Assembly (NCBI GenBank): GCA_022661535.1
Contig: JAKULF010000005.1
Location: 2,232,001-2,296,000, forward strand
Direction of reading: 5' to 3'
DNA: 64,000 bases
DNA from: Eutypa lata
Lineage: Eukaryota > Ascomycota > Sordariomycetes > Xylariales > Diatrypaceae
The notes under the pieces were generated by a model that did no database searches, had not been told where the DNA came from, and saw nothing but the letters and a program-made list of their open reading frames with translations. A program made the position numbers and the translations under genes. Position 1 is the stretch's first letter. Every line of letters begins with the position of its first letter. Below, piece by piece: positions 15,711 to 30,300 of this stretch.

Positions 15711-18700
15711 GAACGAACGAGGTAAGTGACGGCTTTATATCGTTTATGTTTATTGTTTAAAGCGACCTTTTAATGTATTATTATTGATTTAAGTAAACAT
15801 TATTAGTAAAACTTAATTTAATAATACGAATATTTAAGAATTAATTAATTTCGTTTAGATTTTTAATGATAATTATTTTAGTAATAACTTTTATAAGTTT
15901 CGTAAAACGTTTTTTATTTACGTTAAATAATAAGAAATTATTAACGTATAAGGTTATAATATTATTTGTTTTAAAATTTAAGTAAATAACGTTGTTTAAT
16001 ATTAAAGTTATAAAGTTTAATTGCTTTAAAATAGTTTTGATTTTTATTTGTTAAGTTGTATTAATTTGTTTAAGTTTATATAAAAGGTTTATTAATTAAA
16101 TAATATAATTTAAGTTATATTTATATTTTTTCTTTTTTTTAAGATATACGTTAAAGTATTTTTTTAATAACGAAAACATTTTTATAAATAGTTTTTTTTT
16201 TAACTTGTTATTAAAATACGTTATAATAAAGTTTATTTATATAATATATTAATTATATAAAGTTATAAAAGTTATAAAGATTCGTTAATGTATAACTTAA
16301 GTTATAATTACGGTAATTTTATTATAATCGATATTTTTTCGTTATATAAATCTTTTTATATATATATAAGCTTTTAACTTTTTAAGGTTATTTATTAATG
16401 TAAATTTTTTTCGTAATATTTATATAACGTTTATTAAATACTTGTATATTATTTCGGTTAATAAAGCAAATTTAAATGATTTTTAATCGATGTTTTTTTA
16501 TATTTTTATAAATATTATTTTTATTTATAAGTTTTTTTCGAAGTTTATTAAGGTTTTTTTTAATAACGAATTATTTTTAAATATTATTATTATTAGTTTA
16601 TATGTTTTTAAATACTTAAAGAAGTTTAATGTTTCGTAAAGGTTTTCGAAAATATCGTGTTGTTTTTTTTTAAATAAGAATATTGCTTGTATATAAAAGT
16701 AAGTTTATATTATTGCTTTAAAAGCGTTATTAAAGCTTGTAAATTTACGTTTTTAATTATCGGCAATGTTATCGTTAACGAGATCGAATTTAAAATTATA
16801 CTTGTTAATATTTTCGCTTTTTTAAGTAAATCGTGTTTAATGTAATTTAGTTATAATTTTAAGGTGTTTTTTAAAAGCGTTATATATATAAAGTTTAAGA
16901 ATTGTTTTTTTCGAACGATTACGTTTATATTTAATAAGTTGTTTTTTGTTTTTTTTATTCGTTTCGTTATTAAATATAACGTTGTTATTATCGTTTTAAA
17001 TGTCGATTTTTTGTTTATTTTTTTTATTAATTTAATAGCGAAGTCGTTTTTAAACTTATTTCGAAAGTAATTAAATAATATTTTTTAAATTAAAAGAAGT
17101 ATTTAATTTCGTAAGGTTTTTATATATTATAATATAAAAGGTTATAAGAAAACGTTTTTTTTTTATTAGTTATATAATGTAATTGCTTTTTTTTTTATAT
17201 TTTAAAAAGATGCTTTTTGTACTTTAATCGGTTAGTTTTTTAAATTAAATTTTTTTCTTTTAATTAATAAGTATAACGTAACGTAATTTTAAAATGTATA
17301 AATGTTTATAATAAAGTAAATAATTATCGTTAAGATTTAAATCTTTTTAATAAATCTTCGTAAAGGTTATGTTTTTAATTAATAATTAATTTGTTTTATT
17401 AATTGTTTTAATAATTGCTTTTATAACGTAATTTTAAAAGCATGTAGGAATTTTTATTTAGATTACGTAAGCTTTAGTTTCGTTTTGTATAAATTTAATA
17501 ACGCGTTTTATAATTTCATTTTAATATTAATTATAAGGTAACGATAATTAAAGTTTAATGTTGCGTTTTTTATAAAATTCGTTTATTTTAAATATGTCGA
17601 ATTCTCGTTTATTATTTAATTTTAAGATTTAAATTACTTTTTTTTTGTTATTTTTGCCGAAAGATTAATTAATAAAATATTAAATTATTTTTTTAATGTA
17701 GTTTTATAAATGTTATTAAGCATTGCTTTTGGTTTTTATCGACTTTATATTACGATATCGGTTATAATTCTTAATTATTAAATTGTAATATAAGTTATTA
17801 CGTAATAATACGGGTTATATTATATTTATATTATATTATATGATTTCCTTTATATAAATTAATTTTTTTTAAGCATTTTTTAACGAGAACTTTTTTATTT
17901 TTATTATGTTATAAGTTGTATAAGGTAAGGTTTTAATATTTTCGAGTTTAAGGTTTATATTATAAAATCGTTTAATGGTTTAAATTAAGCGTTTAATATT
18001 AAAGTAATAAAGTTAACGATGTTATAAAATGATTTTTTTTATAATGTTTTCGCTTATTATAATTCTTTCGTTATTATTAAGTTTAAATATTATATATTAA
18101 AAGATAGTTAATTTATTATTATTGTTTTTTAATATGTATTTTTATTTATTATTATTAATTTTAAATTTAAATATATTAAAAGTTTATAATAAAAATTTTC
18201 GTTTTTTTATATTAATTATCGTAAAAGTTTTTTTATTTAACGATTTTAAAATATTATAATTTAAATAATTGTTTTTTTTATATTATATTTTATTAAAAAG
18301 TATTTTAAACGAAAACTTTTTAATAATTAAAGTATACGATATTATTAAATTTAAACGAGATTTATTAAGCTTAATTAATTATTATACGGTAGTATTAATA
18401 GCCGAAGCGTAAATAAAGCTTGCTTCGGTATTAATAGCGAAGCGGTTTTATTTAATATTTTTAATCGTTTTTTTAATTAAATCGTTAAAGTTATTAATAA
18501 TATTAATATTTAAGCCGTTATTTTATAATAGTTAATTTTTCGTATTATTTATAAAGTATATTTAAAGAATTATTATTTAATAAGTAATAATTATAACGTT
18601 CGAAACGCCTTTTTATATAACTTTTTCGATATTTTTTTCGTTTTCGACGCTTTTTTACTTAATAAAGGTTAAGGTTATAATGTCTTTTAATTTAACTTAT

Positions 18701-18984
18701 CGATATATAACATTAAAAATAAATTTATTATATTATTCAAATAACTTTTTTAATACGTTTCGCTTTATAAAAGCAATAATTAAAAAAGTAAAACTTTTAT
18801 ATATGTTTTTAAATTTAACGAAAATTATTAAATCGTTAAGTTTAATTAAACAGCCGTAATTACTATAACCATTATTATTAATAACTTTATTTTTACTTTT
18901 ATTCTTGTTTTTATTATTATTGCTTTTTCGTTTTTCGTTTTCGTAATATCGAAATATATATTTATATTTATTATAATTAAAACA
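15711..18984 (-). pseudogene. Copia gag-pol remnant, copy 1
   Basis: Minus-strand reading recovers three landmarks. (1) 18,943-18,984: a zinc knuckle CX2CX4HX4C in which the first Cys survives and the later Cys and His positions read Tyr (TGT/TGC to TAT/TAC, CAY to TAY). (2) 18,418-18,432: protease active site DTGAS read as N-T-E-A-S (GAT to AAT, GGA to GAA). (3) 15,937-15,948: reverse-transcriptase YVDD read as Y-V-N-N, followed down to about 15,711 by the copia-type C-terminal RT block with an FLxIRII stretch, a YLNQ stretch and YIK. Nearly all substitutions are G-to-A on the coding strand. Integrase must lie between protease and RT and RNase H below 15,700, but I did not resolve their motifs. 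Confidence 0.88.
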
Positions 18985-21096
18985 AAAAGGCTTTTCTTTA
19001 TTATTTACGAAAAGCTTATTAAATTAATTTTTCTTTTATAAATTCGGTTTTTTTATTTCTTTATTATTGTTACTTTTTTAAATATATAACTTCGCATTTT
19101 TATACGATTTATTAATGCTTTTTATTCGGTTTTAAAATTTAATATTAAAGTTTTTAATAAACTTATAAATAAAGTAATCGATTATTCGTAATATAAAATT
19201 TATAATTTTATATTAATAAATAACCTTGTTTTTTATAACGTTTATAAATATTATAATATAAGCGGCTTTATTTAATTTTATATTAATTAATTTTATTTTT
19301 TTTATATATTTTTAAAATTATATAATAAAAGTAAAAGGATTTTCTTCGTCGTATTTAAAGTTATAAAAGTTATTTTAAATACTTTATTAACGTATTATAT
19401 TAATTATTAAAAAGGTAAATTATAAGGTTTTTAATATTTCGATTTTCGAAATCATATTTATAATTAATTATTAAAGGTATTATTTACAAGTTTTTATAAT
19501 GGCTTTTATAAGTTTAATTTTAACGAATTTAAATAACTTTATACCTTTTTTATAATCGATTTTTTTTAAAGCAAAACTTAAAGCATTACGCTAAAGTTTT
19601 TAATTATCGAAACTTTTAAAATGGTTTTTTTTTTTAATTTTAAAAGAAAACTTTTTTTATTTTTTTTTAAGATTTTTTTCGGCGAATTTATATAAGCTTT
19701 TGTTCGTTTTTAAAGATTTAAAAAAACGAACTTTTTAAATATTATAATCGAAATTACTTAAGTTTAAGTTATTTAAGTTTAAGTTATTAAAACTTATACT
19801 TTATGCATTTTTATGTTATTTATTAAGCTTATTTATTTATTAACTTTTTTTATAATAATATAAAAAAGAAAAAGCACGGTTTTTTCGTTTACTTAATTTC
19901 GTTATTTCGATATTAATTAAGTTATAATGGCTTTTTAATAAAGTGATTATCGGCGAAGTTTTAAATTGTTGTTTATAAGTATTATAATAAAGGTTTATAA
20001 AGTATAATTATTTAAGTTATAAAAAGTGCGAAAATCTTAAATAAGCTTAATGTATAACTTAGTTTATTATAAGATTAACATTATAAAAGAAAAGAAAATA
20101 AGTATTTATATATTCGGATGAAAAAAAAAGTGGATAATTTGTTTATTTATTTTGCATTAAATGTTTAAATGAATTTTGCGATTAAAGCTTTAATAAAGTA
20201 AATATTAAGCTTAATTTTACTTTAAATAATGCATTTTTTGTATTTAATATTACGGCGTTAAAATGTTATAAAATAAATGAATTTATATTTATTAATAATT
20301 ATATATTTATTAATATTTATACTTATTTTATATAAGTTTTATTAAATGTTAATTATATATTTATTTATTATTAAAGTATAATATTTATACGTTTATTTTA
20401 TATTAATTTATTAATTATATAATTAAAGTTAATCTTAGCGTTACGATTATTTACGCGTAAGTTTAAATTTTATACTTATATATTTTCAAGTTGTTTTACG
20501 ATAACGTTTATATCGTTTTAATATTAATTTATCATTTTTTATTATCGAATTTTCATTATTAATGCGGTTCGTTTTTCAACTTAAACTTTTTTTACGAAGT
20601 TATATATAGTATTTTTAATGTCGTTTATTATTATAAAAGGTTTATTAGATTTATAATGATTTATAAGTATCGATAAAAAGAAAAAAAAAGGTTATATATT
20701 TAATTTCGATGAAAGGAAAGGATTTAACATAATAACGCTAAAGAATTAACCCGGGTAACCGGTTTGTTTATAAGGTTTTACGGCTTTTTTATTATTAAAA
20801 TAAAGTTATTTAAATAAGTAAAAGGGTTGTTTAATTGCCGGAATTCCAGCCGAATTAAAAAGATAAAATATTAAGTTATAACTTGATTTAATAAAGGAAA
20901 AAAAATAAGTGCCGCCGGCAACGTAATCGTTATAATCTCCGGTAATATTAAAGGTTCGTTTGCTTTTCGTCATTATTAATGCCGATTTTTTTTGCGAATT
21001 TTTTAAGTTAAAATTAATAAAGCGTCGTTATAAATAATGTATTTATTTTCGGTATAAATTTTTAATTATTAATTTATAAAACCAAAATTATTATTA

Positions 21097-21311
21097 TATT
21101 AAAATATATAAATAAATATTAATTTCGAATAACTTTCGAAAAGTAAGGTGTATTTTATTATTTAAAAAAGTTTATATTAACTTAATTATAAACTTAAATT
21201 ATATATTAATTTTTATGTTTTAAGTGTTATACGTAATACTTTGAAATATTTTCGATGTTTAACCTTTTATTGCTATTATAAACCGTTATTAAAGCACTTT
21301 ATTTATTAATA
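21097..21311 (-). repeat. LTR of copia copy 1 (5' LTR in coding sense)
   Basis: 215 bp, the partner of 14,094-14,308, followed directly by the target duplication TATAT (21,312-21,316). In coding sense this is the promoter-bearing LTR, and the primer-binding site should lie just left of 21,097. I could not recognise which tRNA the damaged sequence there would match. Confidence 0.9.
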
Positions 21312-24300
21312 TATATTAATAAATAATTATAATTTATTTAAATTTTAATAAGTTTATTATATTATTACTTTTATATATTATTTTAACGAAATATTATAAT
21401 TATATTTTTTTATAATTATATATTATAATAATATTATATAATAAAATTAATAATATAATAAAATTATAACGTTATAACGAAATTAATATTTATACGCTTT
21501 TATTTTTTAATTACGCAATAAGTTATAAATAATTTTTTTATTATTTTATTAAATAATTAAAGTTATCGTAATTTTTAAATTATTAAATTTAATAAATAAA
21601 TAAATTAAAACATTAAAATTAAAATTATAATAATTATAAAATAATAAATAATAATAAATAAGTAAATAATTAAATATATATATAAATAAAAATATATTTT
21701 TTATATTAACTTTTTTAAAATTATAACTTTTAATATATTAATTTTAATTTTTAAATTTATTAAAATAAAAATATTAATAAATTAATATAAATTAATTAAT
21801 ATGAAATAATTATTAATTAAATTAAGTTATTTTAAACTTTAATTATAATTATATTTAATAACGAATTATTAATTAATTTATTTAAAATTATTATTTAATT
21901 AAAGGTTTTTTTTTATTAATTAATTAAATTAAAGTTTTTTGTTTTTATAATTAATATTTCGACGATATTAATTAATAATTCTTTTTATTTATTTATTAAA
22001 TATTTAAAAAGATATTATATTTAAATTAATTAATATTATTAATTAAGTTCGTTACGAAATAACTTTAATTTAATTAAATAAAAATAATTTCTTTATTATT
22101 TTAATTATTACTTTTTTTATTTACGAATATATTTAATTTTAATATTAATAATTAAAGTTATTAAAATTTAAATGTAAATAATAATAATAAAAAAATTATT
22201 ATTAAATTATTAAAACGTATAATATACGTTAACTTTATAATAATTAAATTATAAATTTAAGTTATTAATAATTATTATAAAACTTAACGATAAATATCGT
22301 AAATTATTTAATAATATGTTTATATTAACTTTATATATATTTAATTACGTTTTTAAAAATATATTATTTTTTATTATTTTAAATAATATATAAAAAAATT
22401 ATTTAATTATATATTTATTTAAAATAATCGTATAATAATTTTTTATATTTCGTTATATATATATTAAATTTCGTAATTATATAATTTAATTATCGTATAA
22501 TTTATTATAATTTAAATTTTTACGTTTTAACTTTTATTATAAATAACTTTTTAATTTATCGCTTTTTTTATAAGCGATTTAAATAAATCTTTATTAATTA
22601 ACTTTTATAAAATAATAATTATAACTTAAGTTATTTGCTTTTTTATTATAAATAACGAGTTTTTTATTACTTTTTCGATTTTTTAAAACGACGACGTTAA
22701 GTAAATTTATAAAACGAAATTCGATTAATTTTCGTCGAATATAAACTCGTTTTAACTTAAATTATTAACATTCGTTTATTTTAAAAAGCATTAATTAAAA
22801 TCGTTTAATATTATTTTTTATATTTTTATTTTAATTAAGTTCGGCTTTATATTTAATATTAAATTACTTAATATTAAATTTATAAATATTATAAATTATT
22901 TAATTAATTACGAATTTTTAAAAATTATATAATTTAATTTAAAATAATTAAACTTAATTATTTTTAACTTTTTATTTATAAGTAAATTATATTTAATATA
23001 ACTTATAATAAACTTAATCGTTTTTAAATTTTTATTAATAATTAAAGTATATTTAATATAATTCGTTATAAGCTTTATTACGTTTAATATTTTATTAATA
23101 AAAATGTAATTTTTTTCGTAATTTATTACGATTATAATTATTTTTAAACTTTTCTTAATAATTAAATTATATTTAAAATTAATTATAAATTTAAATATTT
23201 TTATACTTTTAATAATCGTTATATAATTTATTATAAATTCGATTATTATTAAGTTTATATTAATTATCGTATTTTCGGTTTTAATATAATTCGTTATAAG
23301 TTTAAATATTTTTAATTTTTCGTTAATAAATATACGATTTATTTTAATATAATTTATTATAATTTTAATTATTTTTATATTTATATTAATAATTAAATAA
23401 TAATTAATATAATTTATTATAAATTTAATTATTTTTAACTTTTCGTTAATAATAATATAACTTATTATAACTTTAATCGTTTTAAGTTTTTTAATAATTA
23501 TATAATTTAATTTAATATAATTTATTATAATCGTTATAAACTTTTCGTTAATTATTTTTAATTCTTTATAAGTAATTATAAAACTTAATTTAATATTATT
23601 TTTAAAAAGTTTAATAATAATCGTAAATACTTTTAAATTAATATTATTATTTAAATCGTTATTATAAATTATAATTTTACTTTAAGTTTTACGATAATTT
23701 TTATTAATATTTATATTTTTTTTAATACTTTCGAATAAATTATTAACTTATTTAGTTTTTTTAATCGCCTTTTTAAACGATAATAACATTAAGAATTTTT
23801 ATTTATTTTAACGATAACTTTTTTAAATCTTTTTTTCGAAATATTTAATTATTTTTTTAATTATATAATAACGAAAATTATATTTTATTTTTAATTTCTT
23901 ATAAGTTTTTATAAAAGCCGTTATATTTAAAAGCATTAACGACTTAATATTTACGAATAACGTCTTTTATTCGTTTACGAAAATAATTATTTTTTAAAGT
24001 ATAACTTTAATAAATAAAGCGATTTTTAATAATTTTTATTGTTTTTTTTATTCGAAATCTTTTACTTTTTAATTAATTCTTTAATTTATTTATAACTTAA
24101 TTACGTTATAAAAGCGTTTAAGTTTCGTATTAATTTTAATATTATTTTATTAACGATAAACGTAATAAAGATATTTAATAAATAATAATAAACGAAAAGT
24201 ATTAAATAAAAAATACGTAATAATAATAAAGATTTTATTTATTTAATTTTTCGTAAATATTACTTAAAAAAACAAGTTATAATAACGTTTAATAAAAAGT

Positions 24301-27300
24301 TTTAATAAGTTTAAAAAATTTTAATACGTTTTAAAACAAATTTACGTTAACTTTTTATTAATTAAATAAAAATATATAATATATTTATTTTTAAATATAA
24401 TTATTTCGTAAAGTTTTAATATTTATATATTTTACTTTTAAATAAATAATTAATTTATATTTTAAAAATAATTAATATAAATGTTAAATAACGTAAAAAG
24501 TTTTTAAAAATTATAAAAACGTTAACTTTCGTTTTTTATTTTATTATTTATTTATTAATTATATTTATATTAATAACTTTTTATTTTTATACTTTATTAT
24601 TATTTTTTAATTATTTTATACGTATTAATTACGTTTTAATTAAATATTATATATTAAATAAATAAATAAACGTATTAAAGCTTTTTATTAACTTTTATTA
24701 ATTAATTAAATTCGTATAAAAAAAACGTTAAAACGTTTTTTAAATTAATTTATAATTTAAATAATTAAGTAAAAAAATATATTAAAACGCGCGAAATATA
24801 TTTAATTATTAAAGTAAAAGTTAAAATTATAATATATTGTTTTTAAAAATATAAACGTAAGTATATAAAAACATAAAGCTTTAATAATATAAAGATTTTA
24901 AACGTTAATATAAAATTTAAACGTATAAAGCTTTAAAAATTAATAACATTAATTTAAAGTTATTATAAATACTTTTAAAACGTTAAAAATAAACGCGATT
25001 TATTTATTTAAAAAAATAATTTAATTAAAAAATTAAATATTAAAAAAATTAATAAATTTTAAAATAAACGTTAAAAATTATAATAACGCTTTACGTAAAA
25101 ATAATTAATTATAAAAGATTAAAAGTTACTTTTAAATAAAAGTTCGAAATCGTTATATAATAATTTTAATAACGTATTACGAAAAAAGATAAAAAGTTTA
25201 ACGATCGAAAAAAAAAGCTTAACGTTTAAAAGAAAAAAGTTATATATTAATTCGAAATATAACGTTAAGTTTTAAAAAAATAAAAGGAAAAGTTAAAGCG
25301 AATTAATCGCGTTTAAAACTTAAATTTATATTAAAATATACTTTTCGTAATTAAACGATAATATAAGTTATTTTAAGCTTTTTTAAAATCGAATATATAT
25401 AATTTTAATAAAAAAATAAAGTATTAAATTATTATATATAAAAAGTTAGTTTTTTTTAAATAAAGTAATAAGGAAATTTAACGATAATTCTTTTATTATA
25501 AAAAATATTTATATTAAAATATAACTTAAGTAATAAAGTTAACGATTAATAAAAGTTAAATAAAAGTATAAGTTTTATTATTTTAATATTAAAGAAATTT
25601 TATATTAATTAAGCGATTTATATAAATAATTTAAGCTTTTTTTAAATATATATTATAATTATTAATAAAGTTATAAGTTATATAATAAAATAAATTTAAT
25701 ATAACTTATATTTAATTAATATAATTAAGTATTTATTAAATACGTTATTATAATAAAAGATAATTTAATAATAATATTTTTTTATTATGTTTTATATTTA
25801 ATAATATTTATTAAACTTTTATTAAATAATATAATTATTATTTTAAACGTATAAATATTATTCGATTTAATAATTATTATAATCTTTATATATTTTTAAT
25901 ATTAATAAAATGTATAATTCGTTTTTTAATTATTTTAATTTATTTAATTAAAATGTAATTATTTAATAATTTTTAAGTTATTTTATTATTAATTTTTAAT
26001 TCGTATTAATTATATATTAAATTAATTAAGTTACTTTTTTATAATTTATTATTAATAAGTTAAAGATTAAGTTATTTAATATTAAATTAAGTTTATTTAT
26101 ATCGTAAGGTATTTATAAACGAAAAATATAACTTTTAAATTAAAATTACTCGAGTTAATTTAAAGTAAAATAAATTAAAGCGATTTAAGTAAAATAATTA
26201 AAATAAAATTATTATTAAAATAACGTTATAAAAATATAATTAAGTAAAAAACTTAAAGAGTAATATAAATATATAAACTTTAAAGCGAATTAATTTAATA
26301 TAATTATATTTTATTTTTATTAATTAATATTAAAATTATATTAATATATTTAATATAATTATTAATATTATATTAATAATTTAATTATATTATAAGTTTT
26401 AATTAATTAAAACTTTAATGTATAAACTTATAATTATTTAATATATTATTTTAATTTTAAACGAATTTAAAATAAAAAATAAATTAATTAAAATATTAAA
26501 AAATAAACTTATAATAATTATTTAACGTTAATAATAACTTTTTTATAAAAGTATTAAAATTATTATTTTAAAATTAATAAAATTATAAATATAATTTTTA
26601 TTTTTAATATTTAAGTTAATAATATATATATATATATATTAATATAAATACGTTAATATAAAAGTATTTATAAATTAATTTAAATTAATTAATATTATTT
26701 ATATTATTTATTATTTTAAATTAATTTTTATTTAAATAAAAATATATTAAGAATTATATATATAATATATAAAGTATATTAAAACTAACCTTTAAAGCTT
26801 TTAAATATTATAATAATAATAATCATTATTATTATTATTAATTATTTAATATAATTTAATTTATTTATAATAATATTTAAGTAATAATAATATTTATATA
26901 TTAATTTTTAACGTTATAAACTTATTTATATTTTTAATTTCGAATTTAATTATAATAATTAATATCGTTAAAAACAAATTAATTTTAACGTATTACGATT
27001 TATTAATTTAAAGATTTTATATAAAAACGATATAATATTATTAATAAATATAATAAAGATTTTTATTAAGTTTATTTTAATGTTTATATTTAAAAAAAAA
27101 TATAATAATAAAACGAAAATATTTCGAAATATAATAATTATAATTTTAATAAATAATAAATAATTTAAAATATTATTTATAAATAATAATAAAGTTATTT
27201 ATATAATATAATAAAGTATTTTAAATAATAATAATCGATTTTAATAAATATAAATAATTTAAAATATTATTTTTAAATAATTAAAAAGTTATTAATATTA

Positions 27301-30300
27301 TAAAATAATAATAAGCATTAAAATAATAAATAATTTTATAAATATATATCGTTATTAAATTTAAAATTACGATATAATAAAGTTAATAAAAATTTATTAA
27401 TTATAAAGAAAAAAATTATCGAAGTTATTAATTAAGTTTTTAATATTATTAATAAAATAAAGTTTTTTAACGATATTTTAAAAAAAAAAAGCTAACGTTT
27501 TAACTTTAATAATTAAGCTCGCGATAATAAAAGTTAAATTATTCGTATTGTTTTTTTAAATAAATATTGTTTTTTTACGTTTTTTAATAACGATTTCGTT
27601 ATTTTTTAAGTTTTCGTTAATTTTAAATTAATATTTATTAATATTAAGAAATTTTTATTTTTAATAATTAATAATAATCGTAATGTTAAAGGATTAATTA
27701 TTTTATTTATTTTTAAAATCATTATAATAATTTATTAATATTTATTACTTTTAAAATATTTTTAAAAATTTATATTATATTATATAATAAGGATTTATAT
27801 TATAAAGTTTTTTTTTTCGTTAATATAATTAAAAAAGTATTTAAAAAAGTTTTCGTAATTTTTTTTAATTTAATTTAAATTTAAATTTAACTTTTTTAAA
27901 GTAAAAGCTTTAATTAATTGTTTTTTTTAACGTTTATAAGATTTTTAAGGTTTTTTTCGATACGTTTAACTTTAAAAGTAAATTAATTTAAATATTTAAA
28001 ATTAATCGTAAAAATATTCGTTATTTTTTTAACGATTTTATTCGTAATATTTTATAAAAAGTAATTAATTAATATATTTTAATTTTAATAAAAATAAAGA
28101 AAAGTAAAAAATACTTTAATAAAGGTTTTTAAGCTTTTAATTTTAATTTTTTTTTTATAACTTTTAATAATTTTAAAGTAAAAATTAATATTAATTTAAA
28201 ATTAAAGCTTAAGCCGTAATTAATAATGCTTATTATAATTACTTTAAAAGTACTTAATTTTTTATTTACGATTTTTTCGTTATTATTTAAAACGTATTAA
28301 AATTTCGTAAAAAGATTACTTATATTATTAATAAGCTTTTATTTATTAAGTATTAAGTTTTTATTAAAAATAAAGCGATAATTTTTTAAAATAAAATAAA
28401 AACTTTTTAAAACGAATTAAAAGTTAATTTTAATATTAAATTTTATTAAAGTAAAAGTTAATAAATCTTTAATCGAAATAATAAATGTTTTTTTTTCTTT
28501 ATTTAAAATATAATCGTAATAACGCTTAATTTTTTAATTTTATATAAAGTTAATTAAAAGTATTAACGTTATTAATAATAATTAAAAAAAAAGAAAAAAA
28601 AAATAAAATTAATAAAAAATAAAAAGTTAAATTATTTATTAATTATAATGTTTTATTTAATGGTTTTTATAATTTCGTTATAAATAATTAACTTTTAAGT
28701 TATATTAATAATTAACTTTATTAATTTATTATTTATAATAATATTATTATTAAGTTTTATTTAATATAAATAATAAAAAAAAGTATAAGTTAAATTTCGA
28801 TATAAGTTAATGTATTTTTTATAAAAAAGCTTTATATATAAAATATTAAATATTTATTTAAAATATTTTAAATTTATATATTAAAAATTATTATTTATTT
28901 TTCGTATTTATTTATTTATATTTTTAATATTTTAATAATTTAATATTTTATTAAAAACGTATATATATTTAAGGTTATATTATATATTTATATAATAATA
29001 ATAAAATAAATCTTTTTATTTTATTTATTTACTTTTTTAAATAAAGTTTAAAAAAAAGTTAAAAAAAAATAAACGTTATTAAAATATACTTAATATATTT
29101 TTTTAAACCGCTTTTTTAAGTTATTTTAATAAAAGTTTTAATATAATACGAAAACGTTTTAAAGTTAAGCGATAAAAATAATGCTTACGTTTAATATTTT
29201 TTTATTTTAATTTAATATAATAAATATTCGTTAAATATATAATGTTAATTTTATTATCGCTTTATAATAATAAGTCGTAAATACGTTTAATAAACGATAA
29301 AAGCGATAAAAGTTAATAATATTAAAAAGTATTAAATAAGTTATTTTTAAAATAACGTTTAATTAATATTTTTAATATATTAAATTTATTTAACTTAATA
29401 TATAAAGTAATTATAAAAGCTTTATTATATATTTTTTTTATTTATTATTATTTTTATAAGTTATTATTTAAGCTTTATATAATAAATAATTATTTATAAT
29501 ATAAATAAAACCTTTAAAATAAAAATCTTTAATAATATATAAAAACATTATTTTATATTTTATTAAAAACTTAATTATTTAATATATAATTAACGTAAAA
29601 TATTAAATTTTAATTATAAAAAAGATTTTATCGTTTATATTATTATTAAGTATAATATAAATATTAAAATAACATTTTTATAAAACATTTATTTAAATAA
29701 GTTATATTAAATATTATTAAATTTAAAACGATATATAAAATTAAAAAAAATATTATAATTATTTTTATAAGCTTTATTAATATATTAAACGATAAATAAT
29801 GTTAATTAATCGATTTAAATGTTATAAAATATTATGTATTTCGTATATATATTACTTAGTTTATATATATACGCGTTAATAAATAAATTAATTATTTAAT
29901 ATATAAATTAATAAATAAAATTATTATTTATAATATAATTTTTATTTAAGTTTTTTAATATATATAACTTTTAAATATAAAAACCTTTTTTAAACGCATT
30001 ATTTTATATTAATTAAATAATTACTTAATAATATATTAAAAACGAAAAAATTAATATATACGTTAATAAAGTTTATATAACGCGTATTTTTTTATTAAAT
30101 TTTTAAGTTTTTTTATTAATTATTTAATTCGTATATATTATTATATAAATATATATTGTTTTTATAAAATTAACGTATATAAAATTTAAAATTATCGTTA
30201 TATAAAATTATTTATTTTTTAAATTAATTTAATTAAAATATATATTTAAATAAATATCTTTAACGAATAAATAATATTATAAAAATTAAAAAAGTTATAT

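Larger units (their letters stand above)
14094..21311 (-). mobile_element. Ty1/copia LTR retrotransposon, copy 1 (RIP-damaged)
   Basis: A full-length 7.2-kb LTR element. Two 215-bp direct repeats (14,094-14,308 and 21,097-21,311) bound it, and the flanking 5-mers match (TATAT at 14,089-14,093 and 21,312-21,316), as expected for integrase-made target duplications. Coding sense is minus. In that direction I can read a gag zinc knuckle, then a DTGAS-type protease site, then a YVDD-type reverse transcriptase with its downstream block. Protease well before RT with about 2.5 kb between them is the Ty1/copia order (gag-PR-IN-RT-RH). Every motif carries G-to-A changes on the coding strand and the frames are broken by stops, so the element is dead. 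It keeps much more TpG and GpG than its surroundings, so it is less mutated than the DNA it entered. Confidence 0.93.

Noticed and set aside
16864..17070. 68-aa plus-strand frame inside the AT block
   Set aside because: It lies antisense to the copia integrase region of copy 1, is almost only Phe/Ile/Val/Lys/Asn, and has no ATG at the frame start; an artefact of AT-rich sequence.
18400..18427. Hairpin CCGAAGC...GCTTCGG
   Set aside because: It lies across the protease-coding part of copia copy 1 and is not preserved in copy 2; most simply chance within coding sequence.
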